64,000 nucleotides of DNA from Bifidobacterium pullorum subsp. gallinarum (GCF_000741215.1 NZ_JGYX01000001.1:434001-498000), one strand, 5' to 3'. Counted from the stretch's first letter, positions 32,752-43,000 are shown. Made by a program: numbers and translations. Notes: generated by a model from the sequence alone, not told the origin.

Positions 32752-35358
32752 ATGCCAGGAGCAAATCTCACCCGGATCGAAGCCGGGGAGCGCAAGGCCG
32801 TCGTCTCGGCGCCCATCCACTACTGGGTTTCGCTTGATCTGACCGTCGGTGCCGAGGATTTCGCATCCACCACCAAGGTCACGTTCGACGCCCAGGCCGG
32901 CGCCTCCACCTTCCTTGATCTGATTGCCGACCAGGTGACCGAGGTCGTGCTGAACGGCGAGGCGCTCGACCCCGCCGCCGCGTTCACGGACAGCCGCATC
33001 GAGCTGAACAACCTCAAGGATCACAACGAGGTCGTCGTCAAGGCCATGTGCCAGTACTCCAACACCGGCGAGGGCCTGCACCGCAGCGTGGACCCCGCCG
33101 ACGGCAACGTGTACCTGTACTCCCAGTTCGAGGTGCCGGACGCCCGCCGCGTCTACGCCGTGTTCGACCAGCCCGACCTGAAGGCCGTGTTCGACTTCGA
33201 CGTGACCGCTCCGGAAAGCTGGATCGTGCTGTCGAACCAGCCGGCGCACACCGTGGAATCCGTGGACGGCATGACTCTGGACGACACGCTGGGCGACCAT
33301 CCGGCCGAGTGCATCAAGCGCTGGGTGTTCGAGCCGACCGTGACGATGAGCTCCTACCTGACCGCCATCTGCGCCGGCCCGTACGCGCAGTGGCACACCG
33401 AGTACGAGAACGAGGACGGCCGCGTCGTGCCGATGGGCCAGTACTGCCGCCAGTCGCTGGCCGAGGCCTTCGCCAAGGACGTCGACTACCTGTTCGACAT
33501 CACCAAGAAGGGCTTCGCGTTCTACGCCAAGACCTGGGGCATCCCGTACCCGTACGCCAAGTACGACCAGATCTACGTGCCGGAGTACAACGCGGGCGCG
33601 ATGGAGAACATCGGCCTGGTCACGATCCGCGACCAGTACGTGTTCGACTCCAAGGTGACCGACGCGCTCTCCGAACGCCGCGTGGTGACCGTGCTGCACG
33701 AGCTGGCCCACATGTGGTTCGGCGACTATGTGACGATGAAGTGGTGGAACGACCTGTGGCTGAACGAATCCTTCGCCGAGTTCACCTCCACGCTCGCCAC
33801 CGCCGAGGCCACCGATTGGCCCGACGCCTGGGCCACGTTCTGCTCCGGCGAGAAGAGCTGGGCGCTCAACCAGGACCAGCTGCCGACCACGCACCCGATC
33901 GTTGCCCCGATCAACGACCTGAACGACACGTACGTGAACTTCGACGGCATCACCTACGCCAAGGGCGCCTCCGTGCTGAAGCAGCTCGTCGCGTACGTGG
34001 GCCGTGAACGCTTCTTCGACGGCATCCACCGCTACCTGACCCGCCATGCGTTCGCCAACGCCACGCTCGACGACCTGCTCAACGAGCTGGAGGCCACCTC
34101 CGGCCGCGACATGAAGGCGTGGAGCGCCCTGTGGCTCGAACAGGCCGGCATCAACACCATCGCCGCGGACGTCGAGGAGAACGCGGACGGCACCATCGCC
34201 TCCCTGACCCTGACCCAGAGCGCGCCGGCCGAGCATCCGGTGCTGCGCCCGCACCGCCTGGCCGTCGGCTTCTACAACGAGGACCCGGCCACCGGCCGCA
34301 TCGTGCGCACCGACCGCATCGAACTCGACGTGGACGGCGAGACCACCGTGGTAACCGAGGCCGCCGGCAAGCCGCGCCCGGCGTTCATCCTGGTCAACGA
34401 CGACGACCTGACCTACACCAAGCTGCGCTTCGACGCCGCCTCGTTGGAGTTCGCGGTCGAGAACCTGTACCGTTTCGACAACGCGCTCGCCCGTGCCGTG
34501 ATCTGGCTGGCGCTGTGGGATATGACCCGCGACGCCGAACTGCCGGCCGAGCGGTTCATCGAGACCACGCTCAAGCTGCTTGCGCACGAGGCCGAGTCCA
34601 CCACGTTCCGCTACGCGCTGAGCTGCATGGGCACCACCGCGCACCACTACGTGGCGCCGGCCCGCCGCGAGGACGTGCTGCGCCACGTGGCCGCCGAACT
34701 GTGGACGCTGGCGAACGCCGCCGAAGCCGGTTCCGACAACCAGTTCCAGCTCGTCAACGCCTACCTGGGCTACGGCGAAGAGGGCGACGCCGAATTCGCC
34801 GCGAACGTGCGCGGCCTGCTCGACGGCACCGTGACGCTGGATGGACTGGACATCGACAACGACATGCGCTGGGCGCTCGTCAAGGCGCTCGCCTCCGTCA
34901 ACCAGATCGACGAGGCCGGCATCGACACGGAGCTCGCCAAGCGCGACACCACTGCCAACCGTGAGTTCGCGATGGGCGCCCGCGCCAGCCGTTCCACGGC
35001 CGAGGCCAAGGAATGGGCATGGAACGAGGCCATCCGCAACCAGGAGCTGACCAACATGCAGCTTGAGGCCGTGGCCCGCGGTTTCGCCGGCGCCACGCCC
35101 GAGCTGGCCGACCCGTATGTGGAGCGCTACTTCGCCGAGGCCGATTGGATCTGGACGAACCGCACGTTCCACATGGCCGAGGCGCTGCTCGAAGGCCTGT
35201 GGCCGGTGTACGCCGACCCGGCCAAGCTGGTCGAGCAGGGCGACGCCTGGCTGGCCTCCCACGCCGAGGCGGACAACGCGTTCCGCCGCATCGTGATCGG
35301 CAACCTGGAAAGCGCCCGCCGCTCGCTCAAGGTGCGCGACTGGAACGCCGCGCTGTGA
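32752..35358 (+). CDS. pepN: Aminopeptidase N, M1 family
   Basis: Zinc aminopeptidase releasing N-terminal residues from peptides in the cytoplasm, 868 residues. The ATG at 32752 has AAAGG before it; there is no signal peptide. The substrate-binding GAMENIGLVTIRD is followed by the zinc site HELAH (His316, Glu317, His320) with the third ligand Glu339 in WLNESFAEF. The C-terminal helical domain has the usual length. A strong terminator follows, so this looks like a single-gene unit. Confidence 0.96.
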   Translation: MPGANLTRIEAGERKAVVSAPIHYWVSLDLTVGAEDFASTTKVTFDAQAGASTFLDLIADQVTEVVLNGEALDPAAAFTDSRIELNNLKDHNEVVVKAMCQYSNTGEGLHRSVDPADGNVYLYSQFEVPDARRVYAVFDQPDLKAVFDFDVTAPESWIVLSNQPAHTVESVDGMTLDDTLGDHPAECIKRWVFEPTVTMSSYLTAICAGPYAQWHTEYENEDGRVVPMGQYCRQSLAEAFAKDVDYLFDITKKGFAFYAKTWGIPYPYAKYDQIYVPEYNAGAMENIGLVTIRDQYVFDSKVTDALSERRVVTVLHELAHMWFGDYVTMKWWNDLWLNESFAEFTSTLATAEATDWPDAWATFCSGEKSWALNQDQLPTTHPIVAPINDLNDTYVNFDGITYAKGASVLKQLVAYVGRERFFDGIHRYLTRHAFANATLDDLLNELEATSGRDMKAWSALWLEQAGINTIAADVEENADGTIASLTLTQSAPAEHPVLRPHRLAVGFYNEDPATGRIVRTDRIELDVDGETTVVTEAAGKPRPAFILVNDDDLTYTKLRFDAASLEFAVENLYRFDNALARAVIWLALWDMTRDAELPAERFIETTLKLLAHEAESTTFRYALSCMGTTAHHYVAPARREDVLRHVAAELWTLANAAEAGSDNQFQLVNAYLGYGEEGDAEFAANVRGLLDGTVTLDGLDIDNDMRWALVKALASVNQIDEAGIDTELAKRDTTANREFAMGARASRSTAEAKEWAWNEAIRNQELTNMQLEAVARGFAGATPELADPYVERYFAEADWIWTNRTFHMAEALLEGLWPVYADPAKLVEQGDAWLASHAEADNAFRRIVIGNLESARRSLKVRDWNAAL

Positions 35359-35399
35359 TCTAAGCGCAGCCGCTCCGATCCTGGGGCATCCGTTCCATG

Positions 35400-35447
35400 G
35401 CCCATTTGCCGCACGGGGTCCGTCCTCGTGCGGCAAATGGGCTTTTT
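35400..35447 (+). terminator. Rho-independent terminator after pepN
   Basis: A perfect 16-bp stem (35400-35415 with 35427-35442) is followed directly by five T residues. It is the best classical terminator of the window. Confidence 0.93.
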
Positions 35448-35563
35448 CATGCCGGTCTAGTGGCCCATCTGGTGCATATGGTCCGTTCTCATGCGTCAGA
35501 AGGAGCCTTCGGCCGCCCCAACGGTAAGCTGGAGATACCCGCGAATTCAAGGAGGAGCCGGCC

Positions 35564-38443
35564 ATGTGGGAGGATGTCAGGTTCGACGGCACATTCCGTG
35601 ACTATCAGCAGCGCATTCTGGACGAATCCGACCGGTATCTGCGGCAGGGCCGTCTTCACATCGTCGCCCCTCCGGGCAGCGGAAAAACCATCCTGGGATT
35701 GGAACTGATCCGTCGCGCCGGGGCCGCGGCCTTGGTGTTTTCGCCGACCGTCGCCATCGCCGGACAGTGGATCGACCGATTCACCACGCATTTCACCGGC
35801 GGCGCGCATACCACATCGCAGCAATTGCGGCAGCCCGCCGACCTGACCTCCGTGACCTATCAGGCCCTGTTCGCCGCGATCGATGAACGGGAACCCGAGG
35901 AACAGAGTCCACAGGGCGAGGAATCCGACGGCGATGCCGATGCTGCGAACACTGGGGCCGACCGTAGCTCCATGCCCGACTCGGAACAGTCCGCCCGCGA
36001 TGGCGTTTTCCCTGCCGATGCCCCGGACGCCGATGCCTCGAGCTCTGCCGAAGATGCCGTCTCCCGCCGCGCCCAGGCGCTCGCCGAACTGGTCGACATG
36101 GTGGTGGACGCCGGCATCCGCACGATCTGCCTGGACGAGGCGCACCATCTGCGCCGGGAATGGCAACGCGCCATCGAGGACTTCACCGACGCCTTGCGCT
36201 CCGACGACCGTGTATCCGGCCGCATCGTGACCATCGCATTGACCGCCACGCCGCCATACGATGCGAATCCGGCCGAATGGGAGCGCTACGAACGGCTGTG
36301 CGGACCGATCGATGAGGAGATCTTCACCCCGGAGCTGGTGGCGCAACGCAACCTGTGCCCGCATCAGGATTATGTGATGTTCAATTACCCGACCGCGCAG
36401 GAAACCGCTGCGATCATGCAGCGCCGTGTCAAGGCCGCGGATGCGTTGGAGCAGATCGTGGCCGATCCGCTGTTCGATGAGGCGATCGCGGCCGCGGGTG
36501 TTGCGCTTGAAGGCGAGTCCTGTACGGTTTCGGAGGCGATATACGACCATCCGGACGGGTATCTGGCGCTGATGGCGCTGATGAACGCCACAGGGCGGCA
36601 CCCCGCACGCCGTCTGATTCGTCTGGTCAGTGCGAACGGCCGTCTGCCCGCCTGCCGCGCGCCGCAGGCCGAGGCCGCGTTGCAGTTCGTGATCGCCACG
36701 CCAGACGTGTTCGGCAAGCAGCTGTCCGCGCGGATGAAGACGCGGCTGAGCCGACTGGGCGTGGTGGAACACGGCAAGGTGGTGTTCGACAATGATGACG
36801 AGGCCGCGCGCCGACTCATGTCATCGGTGGGCAAGCTGGATTCGATCACGCGCATCGTGCGCCACGAGTCGGCGGCGATAGGCGAACGTCTGCGCCTGTT
36901 GGTACTCACCGACTACATTCGCAAGGAACTGAAGCCGGACATCGGCGGCGAACGTCCGATGACCACGATGGGAGTGATTCCGATCTTCGAGACACTGCGA
37001 CGGGCGTTCGCGGCCGACCACGCCGCCGTGGACGGCTCATCCGCACCCAACGGCGCGCCCGTCGCCCGCATGGGCGCAATCTCCGGCGGCCTGGTCGTCA
37101 TCCCCGCCGATCTGCGCGACGAGACGGCCGCCATAGCCTCACGCCGCGGCGTGACCGCCAGATTCAAACCGTTGCCGGTATCCGAGTACCTTGAAGCCGA
37201 TCTCGGTCCGGCGAACGATGTGAAAACCGCCGTGGTCACCGAACTGTTCGAATCGGGACGCCTGCACGTGCTGATCGGCACCAAGTCACTGCTGGGGGAG
37301 GGGTGGGATTCTCCCAGCATCAACACGCTGGTGCTGGCCAGTGTGGTCGGTTCGTTCATGCTGACCAACCAGATGCGTGGCCGTGCGATCCGCACCGTGG
37401 CCGCCGATCCGGACAAGGTGGCGAACATCTGGCATCTGGTGGCCGTCGAACCCCCGCCCCAACCCGGGAACGCGGCGATGCGCATGGCCGACGCCATCCT
37501 GGATCCGCCCGACTACTCCACCATCCGCGGTGAGGATTACGCACGCCTATGCCGCCGGTTCGACTGTTTCATGGGCCCCTCATACGCCGGCAACGCCATC
37601 GAAAGCGGCATCCGGCGCATCGGCATCATCCAACCGCCGTTCGACCGGGAGGGCATCGAGCGGATCAACGGGCAGATGCTGGAACGCAGCGCCCGGCGCG
37701 CCGAAGTCGCCGCCCAATGGTTCGAGGCGGGTGACCGTACCGGCGGCCGCACCGTACGCACGGTACGTGTCGGTTCCGAGGTCCAGCCGCGCGGTGTGCT
37801 GTTCGTCAACATCCTCGAAACGCTGATATACGTCATCGCCTCCGGCGTGATCGGCACGGTGGCGCGGATGCTGGTCCTATCGGGCGATGTGGTGCCGGGC
37901 GCTATCGTGGGCGCGTTGTTGATCGCCGTCATACCGTTGGCTGTCCGGGCCATCATGCGTGCGGTTTCGGTATCCACGCCGACCAGTACCGTCACGGCGC
38001 TCGCCGACGCGTTGCTGCGCACGATGCGTGAACTGCGTCTCATCGATAGTCCTCGCGCGGCCGTGATTGTGGAGGAGTGCGGCGATGGCGGCGGCGCGCT
38101 GCAATGCATGCTGGCGGACGCCACGCAACGCGATCAGGCGTTGTTCTCGCGCATGATGCAGGAGTTGCTTGCTCCGATTGACAATCCTCGCTACGTGCTG
38201 ATCGGCAAACGCTGGGGTCGGCCGGCATACGGCGCGAGCTTCCCCTGCCCGGCCTCGCTGGCCCGCCGCAAAAGCGATGTGGAATGCCTGACACGCCATC
38301 TGCGCGCGGGATTGAGCCGATACGAGCCTGTGTACACCCGTAGCGAACAGGGGAGGCGGGTGCTGCTGATGTGCCGGAGGCGTTCGTTCCTCAATCGGGC
38401 GACGGTGTGCATGGGCGTGACCGATGCGGTGGTCGGTGCCTGA
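35564..38443 (+). CDS. DEAH-box superfamily 2 helicase with C-terminal membrane segments
   Basis: Protein of 959 residues; the ATG has a perfect AAGGAGG. Helicase motifs: APPGSGKT near residue 34, LDEAHH near 192, ALTATPP near 225, and in the second RecA-like part GTKSLLGEGWD and QMRGRAIR. An acidic, low-complexity insertion occupies about residues 105-165, between motifs Ia and II. After the helicase core, two hydrophobic segments (about 745-768 and 775-797) precede a C-terminal domain of about 150 residues that I do not recognise. Nucleic-acid helicases rarely have membrane anchors, so placement and substrate are open. No restriction or methyltransferase gene is next to it; glmM follows. 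Confidence 0.82.
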   Translation: MWEDVRFDGTFRDYQQRILDESDRYLRQGRLHIVAPPGSGKTILGLELIRRAGAAALVFSPTVAIAGQWIDRFTTHFTGGAHTTSQQLRQPADLTSVTYQALFAAIDEREPEEQSPQGEESDGDADAANTGADRSSMPDSEQSARDGVFPADAPDADASSSAEDAVSRRAQALAELVDMVVDAGIRTICLDEAHHLRREWQRAIEDFTDALRSDDRVSGRIVTIALTATPPYDANPAEWERYERLCGPIDEEIFTPELVAQRNLCPHQDYVMFNYPTAQETAAIMQRRVKAADALEQIVADPLFDEAIAAAGVALEGESCTVSEAIYDHPDGYLALMALMNATGRHPARRLIRLVSANGRLPACRAPQAEAALQFVIATPDVFGKQLSARMKTRLSRLGVVEHGKVVFDNDDEAARRLMSSVGKLDSITRIVRHESAAIGERLRLLVLTDYIRKELKPDIGGERPMTTMGVIPIFETLRRAFAADHAAVDGSSAPNGAPVARMGAISGGLVVIPADLRDETAAIASRRGVTARFKPLPVSEYLEADLGPANDVKTAVVTELFESGRLHVLIGTKSLLGEGWDSPSINTLVLASVVGSFMLTNQMRGRAIRTVAADPDKVANIWHLVAVEPPPQPGNAAMRMADAILDPPDYSTIRGEDYARLCRRFDCFMGPSYAGNAIESGIRRIGIIQPPFDREGIERINGQMLERSARRAEVAAQWFEAGDRTGGRTVRTVRVGSEVQPRGVLFVNILETLIYVIASGVIGTVARMLVLSGDVVPGAIVGALLIAVIPLAVRAIMRAVSVSTPTSTVTALADALLRTMRELRLIDSPRAAVIVEECGDGGGALQCMLADATQRDQALFSRMMQELLAPIDNPRYVLIGKRWGRPAYGASFPCPASLARRKSDVECLTRHLRAGLSRYEPVYTRSEQGRRVLLMCRRRSFLNRATVCMGVTDAVVGA

Positions 38444-38577
38444 CTCACCAAATGCGGTGAAACGGGGCAATCTGTGGGATTGTGCCCGCGCATCGTGCCG
38501 CGTGGTGAGTACGATGGTGCACGGTAATCGTGAGGAGTGCGGCGTGATGCCGCCATGGCTGAGGAGAGGCGTAGCTC

Positions 38578-39963
38578 ATGCCCAAGATGTTTGGAACCGA
38601 TGGTGTACGTGGATTGGCGAACCGCGACCTGACCGCGCAGCTGGCGCTCGATCTGGGCGACGCCGCGGTGCGCGTGCTGGGGGATTCCGGTACGAAGGAT
38701 GATCGTCCGGAGGGTCGGCGGCGTGCGCTGATCGGCCGCGACACCCGCGTGTCCGGCGACTTCCTGGCCGCCGCGCTGTCGGCCGGCATGAGCGCCGGAG
38801 GGTTCGACGTGATCGACGCGGGCATCATCCCGACCCCGGGCGTGGCCTACCTGACCAGCGTGCTCAACGTGGAGATGGGCGCGGTGATCTCCGCCTCCCA
38901 CAATCCGATGCCGGATAACGGCATCAAGTTCTTCGCACGCGGCGGATTCAAGCTGCCCGACGCCAAGGAAGACCAGATCGAGGCGGTGCTCGGCCAGGAC
39001 TGGGAACGTCCGACCGGCGCCGGCGTGGGACGCATCAGCCATGACACGGTGACCGCCACCAACCTGTATATCGACCACCTGGTCTCCACCATCGCCCCGA
39101 TCGGCCCGGACAAGACCCAGCCCAAGCCGCTCAAGGGGTTGAAGATCGTGGCCGACTGCGCGAACGGCGCCACCTCGGTGGTGGCCCCGGAGGCCCTGCG
39201 TCGCGCCGGCGCCGAGGTGGTGGTGATCAATGCCTCCCCCGATGGCTACAACATCAACAAGAACGCCGGTTCCACCCACCCCGAGCAGCTGCAGGCCATG
39301 GTCAAGGCCTCCGACGCCATGATGGGCGTGGCCTTCGACGGCGACGCCGACCGCTGCCTGGCCGTGGACGAGGACGGCAACATGGTCAACGGCGACCAGA
39401 TCATGGGCATCCTGGCCCGAGCCAAGAAGGCCGAGGGCAAGCTGGCCCACGATACGCTGGTGGTGACCGTCATGAGCAACCTGGGCCTGAAGCTGGCCCT
39501 GAAGGACATGGGCATCGCCACCGTGCAGACCGCGGTGGGCGACCGCTACGTGCTGGAGGAGATGCTGCGCGGCGGCTACACGCTGGGCGGCGAACAGTCC
39601 GGTCACGTGATCAACCGCGAGTTTGCCACCACCGGCGACGGCACCCTGACCGCGCTGACCCTGTGCAACGAGGTCATGAAGTCCGGCAAGAGCCTGAAGC
39701 AGCTGGCCGCCGACTTCCCGCAGCTGCCGCAGCAGCTGGTCAACGTGCCGAACGTCGACAAGAACGCCGCATCCACCAACGCCGTGGTGCAGGCCGCCGT
39801 GGAACGCGAGGAGGCGCTGCTCGGCGATACCGGCCGCGTGCTGCTGCGTCCCTCCGGCACCGAGCCGCTGGTGCGCGTGATGGCCGAAGCCGCCACCCAG
39901 CAGCAGGCCGACGAGGTCTGCGCCCGCCTGGCGCAGGTCGTGGCCGACGAGCTGGCCCTGTGA
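38578..39963 (+). CDS. glmM: Phosphoglucosamine mutase
   Basis: Converts glucosamine-6-phosphate to glucosamine-1-phosphate for peptidoglycan precursor synthesis, 461 residues. The N-terminus KMFGTDGVRG, the phosphoserine loop SASHNP (Ser107), the magnesium loop DGDADRC and the sugar-binding GEQSGH are all present, and the C-terminal phosphate loop reads RPSGTEP. The distinguishing length and loop place it with GlmM rather than ManB. def follows after 55 bases, possibly co-transcribed. Confidence 0.96.
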   Translation: MPKMFGTDGVRGLANRDLTAQLALDLGDAAVRVLGDSGTKDDRPEGRRRALIGRDTRVSGDFLAAALSAGMSAGGFDVIDAGIIPTPGVAYLTSVLNVEMGAVISASHNPMPDNGIKFFARGGFKLPDAKEDQIEAVLGQDWERPTGAGVGRISHDTVTATNLYIDHLVSTIAPIGPDKTQPKPLKGLKIVADCANGATSVVAPEALRRAGAEVVVINASPDGYNINKNAGSTHPEQLQAMVKASDAMMGVAFDGDADRCLAVDEDGNMVNGDQIMGILARAKKAEGKLAHDTLVVTVMSNLGLKLALKDMGIATVQTAVGDRYVLEEMLRGGYTLGGEQSGHVINREFATTGDGTLTALTLCNEVMKSGKSLKQLAADFPQLPQQLVNVPNVDKNAASTNAVVQAAVEREEALLGDTGRVLLRPSGTEPLVRVMAEAATQQQADEVCARLAQVVADELAL

Positions 39964-40018
39964 CCGCCGCCGAGGCAGACAACGGCAGACAACGGGAACA
40001 ACGAAAGGAACCGCCACC

Positions 40019-40675
40019 ATGTTCAAAGCCAACGCGAAGGTCGACGTGGCCCTCAACCGTGACGTCGAGCACCTGATCAAAACCGGCGGCAAGGAAGGCA
40101 TCCTGCCGATCGTGCAGATGGGCGAGCCGGTGCTGCGCCAGCGGACCGTGCCGTACGAGGGGCAGCTGTCCCGCCGCACGCTGACCAAACTCATCGAAAC
40201 CATGCGCACCACCATGCTTGAGGCGCCGGGCGTGGGCCTGGCCGGCCCGCAGATCGGACTGGGCATGGCCATCGCCGTGCTGGAGGACCACGTGCGCGAG
40301 GGGGACGAGGACGATCCGCGCGAGATCGGCGAGCTGCCGTTCCACGTCATCATCAACCCCAGCTACGAACCGGTCGGCGACCAGACCCGCAGCTTCTACG
40401 AGGGGTGCCTGAGCTTCGCCGGCTATCAGGCGGTGCGCCGCCGATGGCTGGACATCATCGCCCGCTGGCAGGACGAGGACGGCAACCGCCATGAGGAGCG
40501 CCTGCACGGCTGGCCCGCCCGCATCTTCCAGCATGAGACCGATCACCTGTCCGGCGAGGTGTACATCGACCGCGCCGAGATCCGCTCGCTGAGCTCGGAC
40601 GAGAACCTGGCCGACCTGTGGTGCGAGGACCCGGTGCCGACCGAGGCGGCCGAGGAACTGGGCTTCGACCTGTAG
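40019..40675 (+). CDS. def: Peptide deformylase
   Basis: Removes the formyl group from the first Met of new proteins, 218 residues. All three motifs are seen: GVGLAGPQIG (about 73-82), EGCLSF (about 131-136) and HETDH (172-176), the metal ligands being the Cys of the second and the two His of the third. AAAGGA precedes the ATG. There is an N-terminal extension of about 35 residues before the usual start of the domain. The gene lies 55 bases after glmM; a 10-bp tandem duplication (GCAGACAACG) occupies part of the gap. Confidence 0.95.
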   Translation: MFKANAKVDVALNRDVEHLIKTGGKEGILPIVQMGEPVLRQRTVPYEGQLSRRTLTKLIETMRTTMLEAPGVGLAGPQIGLGMAIAVLEDHVREGDEDDPREIGELPFHVIINPSYEPVGDQTRSFYEGCLSFAGYQAVRRRWLDIIARWQDEDGNRHEERLHGWPARIFQHETDHLSGEVYIDRAEIRSLSSDENLADLWCEDPVPTEAAEELGFDL

Positions 40676-40787
40676 CCGACAGGGTGTGCGGCCGCGCCCC
40701 GGTACGTGCATGGCGACGTGCCGACGGTGCGGCCGCGCCCGTTCTCCGGCTACGATAGGCGGTACGGCAGCGGCGAAGGAGGTTTCG

Positions 40788-42191
40788 ATGAGTGCGATGT
40801 ACGGACATGCTGACGACGACTGGCTGGTGCGCGCGCACGGCGATATCGACCAGTGGGCCGCGGTGATGGACGTCGACGCGGACGATCGTCCGATCGACTG
40901 GAACTGGGTGCGCACGCTCGACCTGGTCCACGGCGTGGGCGTGGCCACCGTACACGACTGCGACGCCGGCGCATCCTCCGACGTACACGACCTGCTGCGT
41001 CGCGACCTGATGATCCGCGACCGGCTGGAGGCCATCCTGACCTGTTGCGATCGCGTGTTCATGACCGACTACGACCGGCTCATCCCCTCATACCGGCTGC
41101 CGAGGGCGCTCGCCCATGCGAACCGTCGACTGAACGACGAGATCAATCTGCTGCGTGACCGCGGCGTGGCCGAGGGGCTGTGGACGGTTGCCTACGAGCA
41201 TCGCGAACGTGTCACCGTGCCGGTGCTGCACGCCGCCGAGGGTGCCCCCGCGGTCGACGACATTCAGGACCGGACGGCCGAACTGGTCAACGGCCGCGCC
41301 GAACGCCGCAAGCGCGCCCGCGAGCAGCGCGAGGCCGGCGATCGGCTGATAGTCGCCGCTAACCTGGAGGGTGCCATCGCCGCGGGCGGTGCCGCCGGCG
41401 ACGCACCCGATGCCGAGGGGGCCGCGGTCGCATCCCCGATCGGATCGGACTGGCGCGACGTCTACCTGCCGGGTCGCGGTCTGGATACCGTCATGGGCGT
41501 CGACATCGAAACCACCGGCACCGATCCGCTGCGCGATTACATCATCGACGTCGGCTTCGAATACATGAACATGGTCACGCCCCGTCCGCAGGACGCCCCG
41601 GCGGGCATGCCCTACGTGGACTCCTCGTATCAGGCGGGCGACGCGTACGGCCAGGCGCGTCTGGGGTTCGGCGTCACCCGGGCCAACGCGTGGCACGGCA
41701 ACGAGGCCATCCGCAACCTGACCGGCATCGACGTGAAGATGCGCTCCAGCAGCCAGTGGCGCCTGTTCGACGAATGGCCGCAGGCGCAGCAGGGGCTGCT
41801 GATGCGCCTTGAACAGCAGCCGTTCGTGGCGCATAACGCGAACTTCGAACACCGCTTCTTCCTGCACAACGTGGCCGGGTACGCGGAAAGCTACCGCGCC
41901 GGGCATATCGTGATCATCGACACGATGCCGATGAGCCGCCGGTGGGACGAGGGGTCCGCCCCCAGCGAAGCCCATCCGTACGGCGACAACTCGCTGGAAT
42001 CCTACGCCAAGCGCCAGGGCGCGCTGCCCGGGGATTCCTCCGAGCGGCATCTGGGACTGGAGGACGCGCATATCATGCTGGTGGCCATGAAGCGCCACCT
42101 GACGGCCCTGCGCGAGGCGCATCGCGGACCATGGGGCCCCGACGGCGTGTCCGGCACCGGCGGCAAACGCGCCAAGGGTCGCCGCTGGTAG
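40788..42191 (+). CDS. DEDDh-type 3'-5' exonuclease with long N-terminal region
   Basis: Protein of 467 residues; the ATG at 40788 has AAGGAGG before it. The C-terminal 230 residues are a DnaQ-like exonuclease: VDIETTGTD with Asp239 and Glu241, an Exo II region AHNANFEHRF in which Glu stands where Asp is usual, and Exo III with His421 and Asp426 (HLGLED). The first 230 residues are not recognisable; they include a coiled, Arg-rich stretch (about 165-185). Probable roles are DNA repair or RNA trimming. The 112 bases before it hold two copies of a 14-base sequence (40686-40699 and 40727-40740). Confidence 0.82.
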   Translation: MSAMYGHADDDWLVRAHGDIDQWAAVMDVDADDRPIDWNWVRTLDLVHGVGVATVHDCDAGASSDVHDLLRRDLMIRDRLEAILTCCDRVFMTDYDRLIPSYRLPRALAHANRRLNDEINLLRDRGVAEGLWTVAYEHRERVTVPVLHAAEGAPAVDDIQDRTAELVNGRAERRKRAREQREAGDRLIVAANLEGAIAAGGAAGDAPDAEGAAVASPIGSDWRDVYLPGRGLDTVMGVDIETTGTDPLRDYIIDVGFEYMNMVTPRPQDAPAGMPYVDSSYQAGDAYGQARLGFGVTRANAWHGNEAIRNLTGIDVKMRSSSQWRLFDEWPQAQQGLLMRLEQQPFVAHNANFEHRFFLHNVAGYAESYRAGHIVIIDTMPMSRRWDEGSAPSEAHPYGDNSLESYAKRQGALPGDSSERHLGLEDAHIMLVAMKRHLTALREAHRGPWGPDGVSGTGGKRAKGRRW

Positions 42192-42217
42192 GGCCGCCGC
42201 TGCGCTAGAGTGGTGGC

Positions 42218-43000
42218 ATGACCCAAGCCGCACATGATGGATACCAGTTGCCGGATGGATTCGAGCATTGCTCGAAGCTGCGCCCCGTGGTGGAGGCTAC
42301 GAGCGCATTGGACCGCGTGCGTGCCGTGGTCACCGTCCTCGCCGCGCCGGGCGGTTGCCCGTGGGATGGCAAGCAGACGAACCGCACGCTGCTGAGGAAT
42401 CTCATCGAAGAGACCTACGAGTACGTGGATACCGTTGAGGCCGATGACCGCGAGGGCATGCGCGAGGAACTCGGCGATCTGCTGCTGCAATCGGTGTTTC
42501 AGGGGGTGGTGTGCCAGAAGGATTCCGTGGATCCGTTCACGCTGGACGAGGTATGCGACCGTCTGGTGAACAAGCTCATCACCCGTCATCCTGCGGTATT
42601 CGCGCCGGATAGCGCGCAGGATGCGGACGATGGCTCCGGACAATCGCCCGAGGACGTGCTCAAGCTGTGGAACGAGATGAAACGCAGGGAGAAGCACCGC
42701 ACCTCCGTGCTCGAAGGCATCTCCCACTCGCAGGGCGCATTCCTGCGCGCTGCCAAGGTCGTCCACCGTGTCGCCGGATCCGACCATGCGGACCGTCTGT
42801 CCGCCGCGTTCGCTGCCGAGACCTCGCAGGCCGCGACCGGTGACACTCCCGAATCGCCGACCGCCGCAGGGCTCGCTGATGATATCCTGACCGCCATTCG
42901 ACGTGCCGACGCGGCCGGCATCGACATCGACGCCGCCCTGCGCAGTCGTCTGCGCGCCGTCGAGGACGAGATTGTGCGGCTGGAACATGACCTGGCATAA
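42218..43000 (+). CDS. mazG: MazG-family nucleoside triphosphate pyrophosphohydrolase
   Basis: Hydrolyses nucleoside triphosphates, including damaged ones, to monophosphate and pyrophosphate. Protein of 260 residues with one MazG domain; the magnesium-binding residues are seen in EETYEYVD (near residue 64) and EELGDLLLQ (near 84), preceded by GGCPWDGKQT. E. coli MazG has two such domains; here the second is replaced by a low-complexity Asp/Ser stretch and a helical end. TAGAGT at 42206-42211 ends six bases before the ATG and no ribosome-binding site is seen. The SNF2 gene starts inside its last 14 bases. Confidence 0.9.
   Translation: MTQAAHDGYQLPDGFEHCSKLRPVVEATSALDRVRAVVTVLAAPGGCPWDGKQTNRTLLRNLIEETYEYVDTVEADDREGMREELGDLLLQSVFQGVVCQKDSVDPFTLDEVCDRLVNKLITRHPAVFAPDSAQDADDGSGQSPEDVLKLWNEMKRREKHRTSVLEGISHSQGAFLRAAKVVHRVAGSDHADRLSAAFAAETSQAATGDTPESPTAAGLADDILTAIRRADAAGIDIDAALRSRLRAVEDEIVRLEHDLA

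Noticed and set aside
32524-35592. 1022-residue open frame on the minus strand opposite pepN
   Set aside because: Shadow of pepN; repetitive His/Val/Gly/Leu composition and no family feature.
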